DNA of 64,000 nucleotides from Pirellulales bacterium (GTDB lineage: Bacteria > Planctomycetota > Planctomycetia > Pirellulales > JAEUIK01): assembly GCA_019636335.1 (NCBI GenBank), contig JAHBXR010000018.1, forward strand, positions 82,874 to 146,873, written 5' to 3'. Numbering within the stretch: the first letter of the stretch is position 1; each line of letters opens with the position of its first letter. This document shows, one piece after another, positions 55,201-63,937 of the stretch. The notes beneath the pieces are model-generated. The model was not told the DNA's origin. It did no database searches and saw only the letters and a program-made list of their open reading frames with translations. The position numbers and the translations under genes are program-made.

Positions 55201-56199
55201 CGTGTAGTGCAGTTGCATACCCACGTAGAAGTAGCTCTCTATCGCGTCGGCCGTCAACAGGTCGAGATCGCCGTCTCCGTCGAGATCGGCGAACTGCCGC
55301 TCCAAGGAAGCGCTGGAGCCATTGAATACAGTCAATTCCGAACCGAAGACGCCCGTGCCATTATTGCGCCGCCAGAACATGGTATAGGCGACGGAGCCCG
55401 TGTAAGTGATATCGAGATCGCCGTCATGATCGAGGTCGACGAATTCTACATTCGCGAAGTGAATCTGTAGCGCGGAACTTGAGATGTTGAACGTCAGAAG
55501 CTGATTTCCAAAATTTCCCTGACCGTCATTCTTGTACCACACCACTCGCGAGAGCAGCGCACTCGACGTCGTTCCGGTATGGCAGGCCACGTCGAGATCC
55601 AGATCGCCATCGAGATCGACCAGGAAGCTGTTGCCGATCAATCTCAAGTCGGAGGTGGAGTTGGGGTTGCCAGGGATCGAGAATTTGTTGATGAATTTTT
55701 CTGGAGAGAAGTTTCCTGCTCCGTCGTTCTCGAACCAGGAGATCCGATTCAAGTCGGAGAAAGCGGCCACGATATCTAGATCGCCGTCACCATCCAGATC
55801 GCCAATCGAGACAGAATTGCCCGTGACTTGACTCGTGTTCGACGGAAGGGGCGAAAGATATTGATTCGGTACGGCAGGAAACAGCCCCGATCCGTCGTTG
55901 GCGTACCAGGCCAGTTTGCCTTGTAGATCATCTGCGGCAGTAACCATGTCGACATCGCCGTCGCCATCCAGATCGCCAAAGGCGAGTGTCGGTGTAGGCG
56001 TCGCGGCTTGCGATGAGGCACTCGCGACGATGTGCGAACCACCGGCGATCGATGGCCACGTTATTGTAAGCAGTAGCCGACCTTCGAGAGGCTCGACCGC
56101 ATACGCCGACTGACCAATTGCCGAGCTGGCAAAACTCGTTCGCAAGGATCGTTTGCGGTGGTTTTTCCAGGTCGAGCAACGCGCGGAAAACGAGAACAC
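52282..56199 (-). CDS. Giant secreted protein: FG-GAP/VCBS repeats, PKD-like domain and RTX repeats
   Basis: 1305 residues from GTG 56199 (GGGGGGA about 7 nt upstream). VFSFSARCSTWKNHRKRSLRTSF then YAVEPLEGRLLLT, the same leader type as the neighbouring protein. Residues about 40-820 are roughly 15 FG-GAP/VCBS repeats with calcium-loop cores GDLDGDGDVD, VDLDGDLDLD, ADYDLDGDLDV and WYANDGSG. A PKD/cadherin-like domain follows, then RTX nonapeptides near 1100-1240 (GGAGDDTITGDGAEGGKDTIYGG). The likely role is a Ca-stabilised surface adhesin or structural protein; no enzymatic motif was found. Confidence 0.9.
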   Translation of the reverse strand: MFSFSARCSTWKNHRKRSLRTSFASSAIGQSAYAVEPLEGRLLLTITWPSIAGGSHIVASASSQAATPTPTLAFGDLDGDGDVDMVTAADDLQGKLAWYANDGSGLFPAVPNQYLSPLPSNTSQVTGNSVSIGDLDGDGDLDIVAAFSDLNRISWFENDGAGNFSPEKFINKFSIPGNPNSTSDLRLIGNSFLVDLDGDLDLDVACHTGTTSSALLSRVVWYKNDGQGNFGNQLLTFNISSSALQIHFANVEFVDLDHDGDLDITYTGSVAYTMFWRRNNGTGVFGSELTVFNGSSASLERQFADLDGDGDLDLLTADAIESYFYVGMQLHYTYRPRIRWLSNNGTGTFSEAGVFWERPNFIENDNTSKYPLAYAADFDNDDELEVAVVHDASTLDIDFFELVGGTIQANASLDPQVASLAYAQADLDDDGDRDWVSRTSPAELTSYLNDGTNHFEELQVLTGLSQSALGAMATGDLDGDGRDEIVAAYNGTGGLAWYRNTGADRFERHLLSSAALSSLAGPVLADLDGDDDLDVLVVGQDESISWFENLGNHQFAAAAVLLPAGSRIQRVVSGDIDQDGDDDLVIAFRNPTGNGGWFSWFENLGDATFSEERVLLTGVSDPRSAIIADLNGDQHNDIAITALSSDTFRWFPNNGSNAFSTSIEIDQPADANGVSGLDAGDIDNDGDIDLIAAVTSDNDIAWWRNNGTGVFTKVVINTNYTNGISVVLADYDLDGDLDVLTDSSSLNGYWYENQGATWVEVRPPYSVELNSLGDFDGDGDLDILTTTADWIYWRENLSVGFKITMPSTSNEDDTIVLDVSSSTSAISAIAWDLDNDGQYDDATGAIVNFAPGDNGTYPIGLRITHTSGAITYGFRQVTLENVAPEATIASDSLSEILNLLDFTLTATDVSSIDQAADFTFEIDWDGNGTIDETIVGPSGTIVSHLFATAGSRKIRVRATDKDGGTSEISTHTIHVYHLDKVGTDVVFEGTDANDTVEFHQTASDTVEVRVLQLAGAPASMIETFSGITGRAIAKGNGGNDVLNAAALSTIPATLEGGRHHDTIIGGDAADILHGEFVGAQGDGAEGNDLIFGGAGDDTITGDGAEGGKDTIYGGAGNDYITGDGGDGLEGRADSILGEDGDDTIFGNHGHDRLDGGSDNDVISGGDGAESQDLITGGAGDDLLSGGVGRDLLIGGLGSDTLQGGVGEDLLVADATPFDANGAALLALQKEWTSEHLYEERIAHLSGLPGGKNGSTYLVPGATLFDDESNDLLSGGTDLDWFLYNLMQDILDDHESPEVETSTFGP

Positions 56200-56472
56200 G
56201 ATGATTCCCCCCCATCCTTCGTCTGCGCAACGCAACTACGGCTCGCCAATATTGCGGCAAGTACAGCCGGGCCACGAAAGAGGAGGCCCGGCGGCGTCCC
56301 CCATGCTCGCTTTCGGCCGATGAAATCCTGTCCCCCCGGATTGTAGGAAATACCCCCTTCGTGTTGCAAAGGAATTTCGTCCACGTCGATATCGCCGAAT
56401 CTCTTTCGAGGCTCGTGCAGCGATGTTCCACGCGAAATCGAACTGCGCGACATGTTGTGAAGCAAATAAGAG

Positions 56473-57834
56473 CTACCCCACCGGCGTACCCCAGTGGCTG
56501 CGGTAGTGGCGACCGACGAGGGCGTTGGCCTCGGCGTCTTCGCTTTGTCCGTCGTGCGAGAGAAACCGCTCTGCTTGCGGATCGAAGCGCAGCGATCGTT
56601 CTAGTCGCGTCGCGATGTTGCCCAGATGGCAGAGCGTGGTCGAGAGGTGGCCGATTTCGATTTCGGCGTTGAGTTTCTCCTTGCCGCGAATCGACTCGAC
56701 GAAGTTCAACGTGTGGCGGACTTCGTTCTGCGGTTCGCTTTCCAGCCCGAGGTCGACGCGGCGATTCTTCTCGTCGAGCAATTCGACCTTGCCGCGGCGG
56801 CTGATGAACATCTGCCCGCCGGGGCCATAGAATTCGACGCCGCTGTCGGTGTTGTGCGGATAGTTGGTGGACCAGAGTCGTTGTTCGTAGACGAGTATTT
56901 TGCGATCCCCCGCGCCGTCGTGCCCTTCGTACTCGAAGGCCACCTGTTGCGTATCGGGAAATTGTTGATCGTCGTCGATGAGGAAGCGTCCGCCGATGGC
57001 CGAGACGCGCGAGGGATGCGTTGTCACGCCGAGCCCCCAGCGACCGTAGTCGATGTCGTGGACGCCGTCGTTGCCCATGTCGCCGGTGCCGAAGTCGTAC
57101 CACCACTTCCACGAGCCGTGGTGACGGTTGGCCTGAAAGTCGACGAACGGTGCGGGCCCGATCCAGGTGTCATAGTCGAAACCGGCCGGCGGAGCGCTGG
57201 GCTGCGCGCGGCCGATGGGACCGCGCCGCTGGACGTTCCAGACCTTGGCCATGAGCACCGGGCCGATCGCTCCCTCGCGCATCCGCTGGATGGCGCTGGC
57301 GATCATCGACGTGCTGCGGACCTGGGTGCCGTGCTGCACATGGACGTTGTTGCGACGTGCGGCCTCGACCAGCAAGCGCCCCTCGCGAATGTTGTGCGAG
57401 CAGGGCTTCTCGCAATAGACGTGTTTGCCCGCGTCGCAGGCCAGGATCGAGGCGGGGGCGTGCCAGTGATCGGGGGTGGCCACAAGTACCGCGATTACGT
57501 CTTTATCGTCGAGTACCTGGCGCAGATCACCCACTTGCCGGATGCCCGAGCTACCCAACTCGCTGGCGGCCTGCTTGCGGCGGGCCTCGTCGGGATCGCA
57601 GACGTAGCGGAATTCGACGCCCGGCTTTTCGGCCAGCAGTTTGGCCACGTGCGTGCCGCGCCCGCCGCAGCCGATCAATCCCATCACGACGCGGTCATTC
57701 GCACCGGCAGCAGCGGGCATCGAGATGGCCGATGCCGCCACGGCCCCCACCGCCGCCTGTTGGAGAAACGAGCGACGATCCGCAGCAAGTGGCGTTGGCC
57801 CCTTGCGCGACAAGCCAGCGGGATTCATCGACAT
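56473..57834 (-). CDS. Gfo/Idh/MocA-family oxidoreductase with Tat-like leader
   Basis: 453 residues from ATG 57834 (GGGAG 8 nt upstream). The N-terminal DRRSFLQQAAVGAVAASAISMPAAAG is a Tat-type signal. Rossmann fold: VVMGLIGCGGRGTHVAKLLAE (NAD(P) motif), VLVATPDHWHAPASILACDAGKHVYCEKPCSHNIREG (catalytic EKP), WKWWYDFGTGDMGNDGVHDIDYGRWGLG. Exported Gfo/Idh/MocA proteins with the DHWH motif are greatly expanded in planctomycetes and act on sugars or inositols, substrate unknown. Confidence 0.92.
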   Translation of the reverse strand: MSMNPAGLSRKGPTPLAADRRSFLQQAAVGAVAASAISMPAAAGANDRVVMGLIGCGGRGTHVAKLLAEKPGVEFRYVCDPDEARRKQAASELGSSGIRQVGDLRQVLDDKDVIAVLVATPDHWHAPASILACDAGKHVYCEKPCSHNIREGRLLVEAARRNNVHVQHGTQVRSTSMIASAIQRMREGAIGPVLMAKVWNVQRRGPIGRAQPSAPPAGFDYDTWIGPAPFVDFQANRHHGSWKWWYDFGTGDMGNDGVHDIDYGRWGLGVTTHPSRVSAIGGRFLIDDDQQFPDTQQVAFEYEGHDGAGDRKILVYEQRLWSTNYPHNTDSGVEFYGPGGQMFISRRGKVELLDEKNRRVDLGLESEPQNEVRHTLNFVESIRGKEKLNAEIEIGHLSTTLCHLGNIATRLERSLRFDPQAERFLSHDGQSEDAEANALVGRHYRSHWGTPVG

Positions 57835-58031
57835 AGAAAAAACTCCCTTTGTCAGATCGCACAATTGCGGATCGCGCCCCTCGCTTACGGACCCCTGCCC
57901 ACGGACTCAATCGTAGTGTCCTGCGTCGCGTGGGAGCAAGCAAATCGCGGCTCCCCCCGCCTTGAAGCCTTGGCGGGGCGTGGCCTACAATTCCCGCTCC
58001 AAGTATTGAAATGACAAGGAGATCGATTGCC

Positions 58032-58493
58032 ATGGAACGAACGCTGATTCTGTTCAAGCCCGACTGTGTGGAACGCCGCCTCGTGGGCCGGGTCTTGTCC
58101 CGCTTCGAGGATAAGGGGTTGAACGTGGTGGCGATGAAGCTGATGAAGGTCACGCCCGAGTTGGCCAAGCAGCACTATGCCGAGCACGTCACGAAGCCGT
58201 TCTACCCGGCGCTCGAGGGGTTCATCACCGGGGGCCCGATCATTGCCGCCGTGCTCGAGGGGCTGGAAGTGATCCGCGTCGTGCGTGACATGCTGGGAGC
58301 CACGAGCGGCTTGAAGGCGGCCGCGGGCACGATTCGCGGCGATTTCAGTTCGAGCCGCCAGATGAATCTGGTGCATGCCTCGGACGGCCCCGAAGCGGCG
58401 CAGCGCGAGATCGCCCTGTACTTCCAGCCGAGCGAGATCGTCGAGAGCAAGCCGTCGATCACTCCCTGGCTCCGCGCCAGCGACGAAGGCTAG
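58032..58493 (+). CDS. ndk: Nucleoside diphosphate kinase
   Basis: 153 residues from ATG 58032, with AAGGAG 10 nt upstream. TLILFKPDCVERRLVGRVLSRFEDKGL, EHVTKPFYPALEGFITGGPI, GTIRGDFSSSRQMNLVHASDG with phosphohistidine His115, and the ending WLRASDEG. It moves the gamma phosphate between NTPs and NDPs. The family-typical IYE near the end is replaced by SKPSITPW, a minor variant. Confidence 0.96.
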   Translation: MERTLILFKPDCVERRLVGRVLSRFEDKGLNVVAMKLMKVTPELAKQHYAEHVTKPFYPALEGFITGGPIIAAVLEGLEVIRVVRDMLGATSGLKAAAGTIRGDFSSSRQMNLVHASDGPEAAQREIALYFQPSEIVESKPSITPWLRASDEG

Positions 58494-58605
58494 CAGGTCG
58501 GCTCGCGATGGAACACTTGACGGCGTCGGCAGCTTTCTGCCGGTGCCGTTTTGCCTGTCGTGTAGCGCGCCGGCGAATTAAACTGGCGCGTGGGAGAACC
58601 TGCGC

Positions 58606-59667
58606 GTGGCCGTGTTCGTTGTCTTTGCCCTGCCCCTGGCGTTGGCCCTCGTCGCCTGTCTCGTGCTGCGTGTGGCCGTGCGCCGTTTTCGCGCCAGCAC
58701 AGGTTGGGTAAGCGGCGCCTGGCTCGTGCTCGGCAATGCCCTGGTGCTCGTCATGCTGCTGGCGGCGCTGTTCGTCGTGGCCGAGAGCTACTACCGCTGG
58801 ATCTACGACACGACCGAAGGTCCTGATCTCAGCCGTGCCTCGCAAGAATGGTTTCGACGCCACTACCAGTCGAACAACGGCGGATTTCGCGACAATATCG
58901 ATTACGCCATGCAGCCGGCGGCTGGGAGGCGGCGCGTGTCGTTCGTCGGCGATTCGTTCACGGCCGGGCATGGCGTGCCGGATGTCAACGATCGTTTTGC
59001 CAATCGCGTACGACGCAGTCTCGCGCCCGACGTGGAAGTGCATTGCCTGGCGATCAACGGTCTCGACACGGCGCACCAGGCCGACCTGCTCGAAGAGTTG
59101 TTTGCACAGGGCTACCGCACGGATCTGGTGGTGCTGGTCTACTGTGCGAATGACTTGTCCGACTTGATTCCTGACTTGCCGCGGCAGGGGAACACGGTCA
59201 AAGAACGTGTGGCGTCGCTGGGTGGGTTGCGGGAAAGCTACGCCCTCGACATGTGGCATTGCCGCTGGATCATGGCGACCGACCCCGACTCGCTGCGTTA
59301 CTTTCCCGATCTGGCGGCCGCCTACGAAGGACCGCTCTGGGCGCAACAGCAGGATCGCGTGGGGCGATTGCGCGAAGTGTGCCGCGAACACGGGGCCGAA
59401 CTCGCCATCGTGCTATTTCCGTTCATGCTGGAGATCGAAGGGACCTCGTTCGAGCCGGCTTACGACAAGGTGGTCGCGCTCGCGGCGGCCGAGGGAATTC
59501 CGCTGCTCGATCTGCGCGCGGTCTTCGCCAGATATCCCGAGGAGCCGTTGAATGTGAGTGCCGTCGATGCGCACCCGAACGCCCGCGCGAACGAGATTGC
59601 TGGAGTGGCCATCAGCGAGTGGTTGCGAACGAACTTGTTGACGCCCCGCGAACCGCCTGCGAAGTGA
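58606..59667 (+). CDS. SGNH/GDSL-type hydrolase with N-terminal membrane segments
   Basis: 353 residues from GTG 58606. Two hydrophobic helices open the protein (VFVVFALPLALALVACLVL; WLVLGNALVLVMLLAALFVV). The catalytic region follows: FVGDSFTAGHGV (block I Ser), DLVVLVYCANDLSD (Asn of block III) and AVDAHPNARANEIAG (Asp and His of block V). Such enzymes hydrolyse esters, often on surface polysaccharide acyl groups. The extended start is not certain. Confidence 0.8.
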   Translation: MAVFVVFALPLALALVACLVLRVAVRRFRASTGWVSGAWLVLGNALVLVMLLAALFVVAESYYRWIYDTTEGPDLSRASQEWFRRHYQSNNGGFRDNIDYAMQPAAGRRRVSFVGDSFTAGHGVPDVNDRFANRVRRSLAPDVEVHCLAINGLDTAHQADLLEELFAQGYRTDLVVLVYCANDLSDLIPDLPRQGNTVKERVASLGGLRESYALDMWHCRWIMATDPDSLRYFPDLAAAYEGPLWAQQQDRVGRLREVCREHGAELAIVLFPFMLEIEGTSFEPAYDKVVALAAAEGIPLLDLRAVFARYPEEPLNVSAVDAHPNARANEIAGVAISEWLRTNLLTPREPPAK

Positions 59668-59749
59668 CCTCGGTTGGCCGAACCGTGGGGACACGAATCA
59701 CGCAAGTCGCGGCCGAGGGGCGGAGGTCGACGAGCCACGGTTGACAGGG

Positions 59750-60772
59750 CTACCGCGCGGCCGCCAGTTTTGAGGCGGAGGTCTCGGCGCGAAGTTGTGC
59801 GATCATGTCGAGCGTGGCCGCTTCGACCGCCTCTTGCCAGCGTGTGGCGCCGAAGCGCTCGGCGTAGGGCTTCTTGGCATGCGCAAAGATAATGCCGCGC
59901 GAATTGTTGACGATCGCGCCCAAGCCGTGCGCGTCGAAGCCGGCGGCGGTATCTCGCGCGGTGCCACCTTGCGCGCCGAAGCCAGGCACCAGGAACCACG
60001 CGTGGGGCATGGCCTCGCGTAGTTCGGCCAATTGTTCGGGATAGGTCGCGCCGACGACGGCGCCGACAGAGCCATAGCCACACTCGCCGGCCGCTTCCGC
60101 GGCGATGCGTTCGACGTGCGCCGCCACGTGGCGGTAGAGCGGCCGGCCATCGGCGATCAAATCCTGGAAGGTCGCGCCGCCGGGATTTGAAGTCTTGACC
60201 AGCACAAAGACGCCAGCGGCCCGCTCGCGCGCGGCCTGCACGAAGGGCTCGAGGCTGTCGTCTCCCAAGTACGGGCTCACCGTCAGGGCATCGGCCCGCC
60301 AGTCGATCGCGTCGAGCTCGTGCTCGTGGTCCTCGGCATCGCACGTCTCCGCATGCTCGAGCGCGGCCAGATCGGGAGGGGGGCTGAGCCACGCATCGGC
60401 GTAGGCCTCGGCCGTGCTGCCGATGTCGTTGCGCTTGCCATCGAGAATGACGAGCAGACCGGAATGGCGCGCGTAGTAGACTACTTCGGCCAGGGCCTGC
60501 ATGCCCGGGGGACCGAGTTGCTCGAAGAAGGCGGCTTGCGGTTTGACGACCGCCACATGGGGTGCGACCACATCGATCACGCCGCGGCAGAATTCGCAGT
60601 AGGCGTAGGCCAGCGACTCGACGTCTTGCGGATGGCAGTCTTCGAGCAGGGGGGCGGGAAGCTGTTCGGCGCGCGGATCGAGCCCCACGAGGACGGGAGT
60701 TCCCTTCTGGCGGATGCCGTCCGCCAACCGATCGGAAAAGGATCGCACGCTCACCGCCGAAGTATCCGCCAT
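59750..60772 (-). CDS. pyrF: Orotidine 5'-phosphate decarboxylase (PyrF type 2)
   Basis: 340 residues from ATG 60772. VLVGLDPRAEQLP, VVKPQAAFFEQLGPPGM, LVILDGKRNDIGSTAEAYADAWL with the Lys-Asp catalytic pair, ALTVSPYLGDDSLEPF, VLVKTSNPGG, and VPGFGAQGGTARD plus VNNSRGIIFA at the phosphate site. The long loop between the DGK motif and ALTVSPYLG is typical of the type 2 subfamily. It makes UMP in pyrimidine synthesis. It follows acpS by 29 nt in a leftward cluster. Confidence 0.95.
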   Translation of the reverse strand: MADTSAVSVRSFSDRLADGIRQKGTPVLVGLDPRAEQLPAPLLEDCHPQDVESLAYAYCEFCRGVIDVVAPHVAVVKPQAAFFEQLGPPGMQALAEVVYYARHSGLLVILDGKRNDIGSTAEAYADAWLSPPPDLAALEHAETCDAEDHEHELDAIDWRADALTVSPYLGDDSLEPFVQAARERAAGVFVLVKTSNPGGATFQDLIADGRPLYRHVAAHVERIAAEAAGECGYGSVGAVVGATYPEQLAELREAMPHAWFLVPGFGAQGGTARDTAAGFDAHGLGAIVNNSRGIIFAHAKKPYAERFGATRWQEAVEAATLDMIAQLRAETSASKLAAAR

Positions 60773-60801
60773 GTCGTCTCCGAAATCTGTAGATCCGTCG
60801 T

Positions 60802-61191
60802 TTAGTCGTGTCCGAGCGCCAGGGCATAGGCTGTGGCATGACTGCGGCAGTGCGAGATACTGATCATGATCTCGCGAATGCCGGCGCGCTGACTCGCCTC
60901 GAGCGCCCCGCCGTGCAGCAATACCAGGGGACGGCCCCCCCCTTCGTTTTGAACCTCGACGTCGCGCCAGCCGATGCCGCGCACCCAACCGGTGCCCACT
61001 GCCTTCAGGATGGCTTCCTTCGCTGCCCAGCGGCCGGCAAAGTGCTGCGTCGACTGCTTGCGGCTCTGGCAGTATTTTAACTCGTGCGGCGTATAGACGC
61101 GGGTCAAGAAGAGCTCGCCGTGACGTTCGATCATCTGTGCGATGCGCAGACACTCGACGATATCGGTGCCAATTCCCAAGATCTTCGACAT
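60802..61191 (-). CDS. acpS: Holo-[acyl-carrier-protein] synthase
   Basis: 129 residues from ATG 61191. ILGIGTDIVECLRIAQMIERHGELFLTRVYTPHELKYC and FAGRWAAKEAILKAVGTGW provide the Mg-binding Asp and Glu; SISHCRSHATAYALA closes the fold. It attaches phosphopantetheine from CoA to acyl carrier protein. Normal length. Confidence 0.96.
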   Translation of the reverse strand: MSKILGIGTDIVECLRIAQMIERHGELFLTRVYTPHELKYCQSRKQSTQHFAGRWAAKEAILKAVGTGWVRGIGWRDVEVQNEGGGRPLVLLHGGALEASQRAGIREIMISISHCRSHATAYALALGHD

Positions 61192-61237
61192 GGTCGCGGC
61201 GCTCACCAGAGGGGGCAATCGTTGGAAACGGCTATTG

Positions 61238-61816
61238 TCATCTCTCGCGAGGCGGTTCGTCTAGCGGCCTGGGCGAGTTTGTCGAGGCGATCCAGACGAG
61301 GAGCGCGGCGCCGCTGGCGACGAGCAAAGCGTCGACCAACCAACTGAGCCAGACCCCCACGCCGATGGCGACGGTGCTTCCCGGCATCTCGCGGCCGCGC
61401 CGAGCCTCGGAAGCGAGAAAATCGACAAAGCTTTCCGGCGCGCGGGAAGTTACTTGGGTGGCCAGTCCGGGAAACTTCGCCAGGGCCTCGACACGTCGCT
61501 CGGCGGCCTGTTGCAGGGTTTCGCGCGCGTGCCAGTAGGCGAAGTAGTGCTGCCCGACGACGGTGATGGTGGCGGCCATCAAAGCGCCAGTGAGCAAGAC
61601 GTTTCGTCGCTCGATCTGGCACCATTTCGCCAGGGCGACGACTCCCACGCCCAGGGCCAGGCCGACGGCGAGCGGGAAGACGAGAAAGGGGGCCGTGTGC
61701 CGTTCGAGCGAGCAGGCGAGCCAGGCCACGGCCACGGCGTGCAACGCGCAACCGGCCAGCCAGGGCCAGAACTTGCCCGGTTGCCGCGCACGCTTTTCGG
61801 CCGGAGGCTCCGTCAT
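61238..61816 (-). CDS. Integral membrane protein of unknown function
   Basis: 192 residues from ATG 61816, 5 nt after the trpS stop. Helices at about 17-38 (WPWLAGCALHAVAVAWLACSL), 42-65 (PFLVFPLAVGLALGVGVVALA), 72-90 (NVLLTGALMAATITVVGQHYF) and 148-176 (STVAIGVGVWLSWLVDALLVASGAALLVW), with a soluble loop of about 50 residues between the last two (ETLQQAAERRVEALAKFPGLATQ). No family known to me. The tight spacing to trpS suggests co-transcription. Confidence 0.7.
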   Translation of the reverse strand: MTEPPAEKRARQPGKFWPWLAGCALHAVAVAWLACSLERHTAPFLVFPLAVGLALGVGVVALAKWCQIERRNVLLTGALMAATITVVGQHYFAYWHARETLQQAAERRVEALAKFPGLATQVTSRAPESFVDFLASEARRGREMPGSTVAIGVGVWLSWLVDALLVASGAALLVWIASTNSPRPLDEPPRER

Positions 61817-61821
61817 GGCGA

Positions 61822-62796
61822 TCAAGCAGAACCGCTGCGCAGACCGCAGGCATCCTTCGCGCGACGCAAGACGCCCCCGGCCTTCTGACGCGCGCGAGCG
61901 GCACCGTCTCCCAGGATCTCCCAGACCCGTTGGGGCTGCGCTGCCAGCTCGGCACGCCGGGCACGCGGCTCTGCGAAGAACTGATCGGCCTGATCGGCCA
62001 ACGCCTTTTTTACGTCGCCATAGCCGAAGCCGCCGCGACGATACAGGGCGGCCATTGCGGAGCGATCCTCTTCCGAGGCGAAGAGACTGAAGAGCTGATA
62101 GAGATGATCTCCCTCGGGCTCCTTCGCCTCTTCCATGGGACGCGAGTCGGTCTGAATGCGCATGATCTTCTTGCGCAGCGCCTTCGGCTCGTCGAACATC
62201 TCGAGCGTGTTGTTGTAGCTCTTCGACATCTTCTCGCCGTCGGTGCCGGGCACTTTGGCCGAGGCCTCGAGAATCTTCGCCTGGGGCATCGTGAAGGTCT
62301 GCCCGAAGTGATGATTGAAGCTCTGAGCGAGATCGCGGCAGACCTCGATGTGTTGAATTTGGTCTTCGCCCACGGGTACCGTGTCGGCGTCGTAGGCCAG
62401 GATGTCGGCCGCCATCAGCACGGGATAGGTGAACAGCCCGGCGTCGGCGGGCAGGCCGCGGGCCTTCTTGTCTTTGTAGGCGTGGCAACGCTCGAGCAAA
62501 CCGAGCGGGGCGCCGGTCATGAGCAACCAGCACAATTCGGAAACCTCGGGCACGTCCGATTGCAGGAAGAGCACCGCGCGATCGGGATCGAGGCCCAGCG
62601 CCAGCAGATCGAGCGCCAACTCGAAGGAGTAGCCAGCCAGGACATCGGCCTCGCGCACCGTGGTCAGCGCGTGCAGATTGGCGATGAAGTAGTAGGCCTC
62701 GTCGGCGTTCTGCAGCTCGATGTATTGGCGGATGGCGCCGAAGTAGTTGCCCCAGTGGGGACGACCTGTCGGCTGGATGCCGGAGAGTACACGCAT
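61822..62796 (-). CDS. trpS: Tryptophanyl-tRNA synthetase
   Basis: 324 residues from ATG 62796. [24 protein letters not shown] (HIGH-like), [37 protein letters not shown] (tryptophan pocket) and [15 protein letters not shown] (KMSKS) are complete. It charges tRNA-Trp. It follows hisH by 117 nt. Confidence 0.97.
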   Translation of the reverse strand: MRVLSGIQPTGRPHWGNYFGAIRQYIELQNADEAYYFIANLHALTTVREADVLAGYSFELALDLLALGLDPDRAVLFLQSDVPEVSELCWLLMTGAPLGLLERCHAYKDKKARGLPADAGLFTYPVLMAADILAYDADTVPVGEDQIQHIEVCRDLAQSFNHHFGQTFTMPQAKILEASAKVPGTDGEKMSKSYNNTLEMFDEPKALRKKIMRIQTDSRPMEEAKEPEGDHLYQLFSLFASEEDRSAMAALYRRGGFGYGDVKKALADQADQFFAEPRARRAELAAQPQRVWEILGDGAARARQKAGGVLRRAKDACGLRSGSA

Positions 62797-62913
62797 GGCG
62801 GTTTGGCAGCTCACCTGGTTCGACAATCGCGCGCCGAGCGCTCCCTTGCACAGCGGCGGCCGATGAAGGGTACGCCAGAAGCCCGCGACCGTGCAAGCGG
62901 TGCGCTGGGCCGA

Positions 62914-63522
62914 CTACTTCAACTCGGCAAAGTTGCGCAGGATTTGCAGACCGTCTGCCTGGCTCTTTTCCGGGTGGAACTGCGTGGCGTAGAGGTTGCC
63001 GCGCCAGATCATCGACGTGAACAGGCCGGCGTAGTCGGTCTCGGTGGCGATCATGCTGCGATCGCGCGGTACGACGTGATAGGAGTGGACGAAATAGGCG
63101 TAGGCCTGCTCGGGCAGTCCAGCCAGGATGGGAGCAGACCGGCGAACCAGTAGTTGGTTCCAGCCCATGTGAGGTACTTTGAACTCGTGCGGAACCTGAA
63201 AGCGGACGACTTCGCCCGGCAGGATGCCGAGCCCCTCGTGCTGGCCATCTTCGTAGCCCACCTCGAAGAGCATCTGCAGACCCAGGCAGATGCCAAGAAA
63301 TGGCTTGCCCGCTTCGATCGTATCGCGCACTGCGACGACCAGGTCGCGGCGGCGCAGCTCGGCGATGGCATCGCCGAAGGCTCCCACGCCTGGCAGAATG
63401 ACCTTGTCGGCCTGGGCGACTTGCCGCGGATCGTTCGTGATGGTGGCGGAATGGCCGACGCGCTCGAAGCCCTTCTGCACGCTCCGCAGGTTGCCCATCC
63501 CGTAGTCGATGATCGCAATCAT
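62914..63522 (-). CDS. hisH: Imidazole glycerol phosphate synthase, glutaminase subunit
   Basis: 202 residues: [35 protein letters not shown], the nucleophile Cys in [13 protein letters not shown] and the His-Glu pair in [17 protein letters not shown]. HisH releases ammonia from glutamine for HisF in histidine synthesis. hisF is not in the window. Confidence 0.97.
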   Translation of the reverse strand: MIAIIDYGMGNLRSVQKGFERVGHSATITNDPRQVAQADKVILPGVGAFGDAIAELRRRDLVVAVRDTIEAGKPFLGICLGLQMLFEVGYEDGQHEGLGILPGEVVRFQVPHEFKVPHMGWNQLLVRRSAPILAGLPEQAYAYFVHSYHVVPRDRSMIATETDYAGLFTSMIWRGNLYATQFHPEKSQADGLQILRNFAELK

Positions 63523-63720
63523 GTCCGAAGACTCTCAGCCAACGGTCCCGCCTGCCGGTACAACGCACACCTGCCGAGGACACACGAGCAGGGCCGCGGT
63601 TCGCCGACGAAATGCGATTCTAATCGCGGCGAGATCGCCGAACAGGGGGAACGGGGTGCCGGCGCTGGGCGAAGGGGTGGATGGCACGGCTAATTTTCCG
63701 GAGCGGTGTTGCCAGATTTT

Positions 63721-63800
63721 GTAGGTCAGGTACACGCGTACCTGACAACATTCGACGTGGCCAACTCGAACAAGTGTCAGGTACGGGGTACCTGACCTTA
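63721..63800. repeat. 80-bp double-palindrome (REPIN-like) element, copy C
   Basis: GTAGGTCAGGTAC-ACGC-GTACCTGAC, centre TTCGACGTGGCCAACTCGAA, GTCAGGTAC-GGG-GTACCTGACCTTA. The central 20 bp is the exact reverse complement of that in the copy at 36527-36606, showing the element inserted in the opposite orientation. Confidence 0.85.
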
Positions 63801-63907
63801 CGTGCTGGATGTCTCGAATCCTCTCAATCCTGTCCGTTCTCTGCGTGCCTCTGCGAAAATCTGCGGATCCATACCTGGGACTGAGTCGAAATGCCAAACG
63901 AATTGAT

Positions 63908-63937
63908 CCACAGATGGACGCAGATTCACGCAGATTG
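63908..63937. repeat. CCACAGATGGACGCAGATT-type repeat
   Basis: CCACAGATGGACGCAGATT followed by CACGCAGATT, an internally repeated string with GCAGATT units. From general knowledge, strings of this kind are scattered between genes in many planctomycetes and relatives. Only one clear copy is in this window. Confidence 0.45.

Noticed and set aside
60773..61153. Upstream extension of the pyrF frame over acpS
   Set aside because: The extension reads a shifted frame through acpS; the PyrF N-terminus starts at 60772.
61817..63583. Long frame joining the small membrane protein with sequence across trpS and hisH
   Set aside because: The 5' two thirds are shifted frames of trpS and hisH; the membrane protein begins at 61816.
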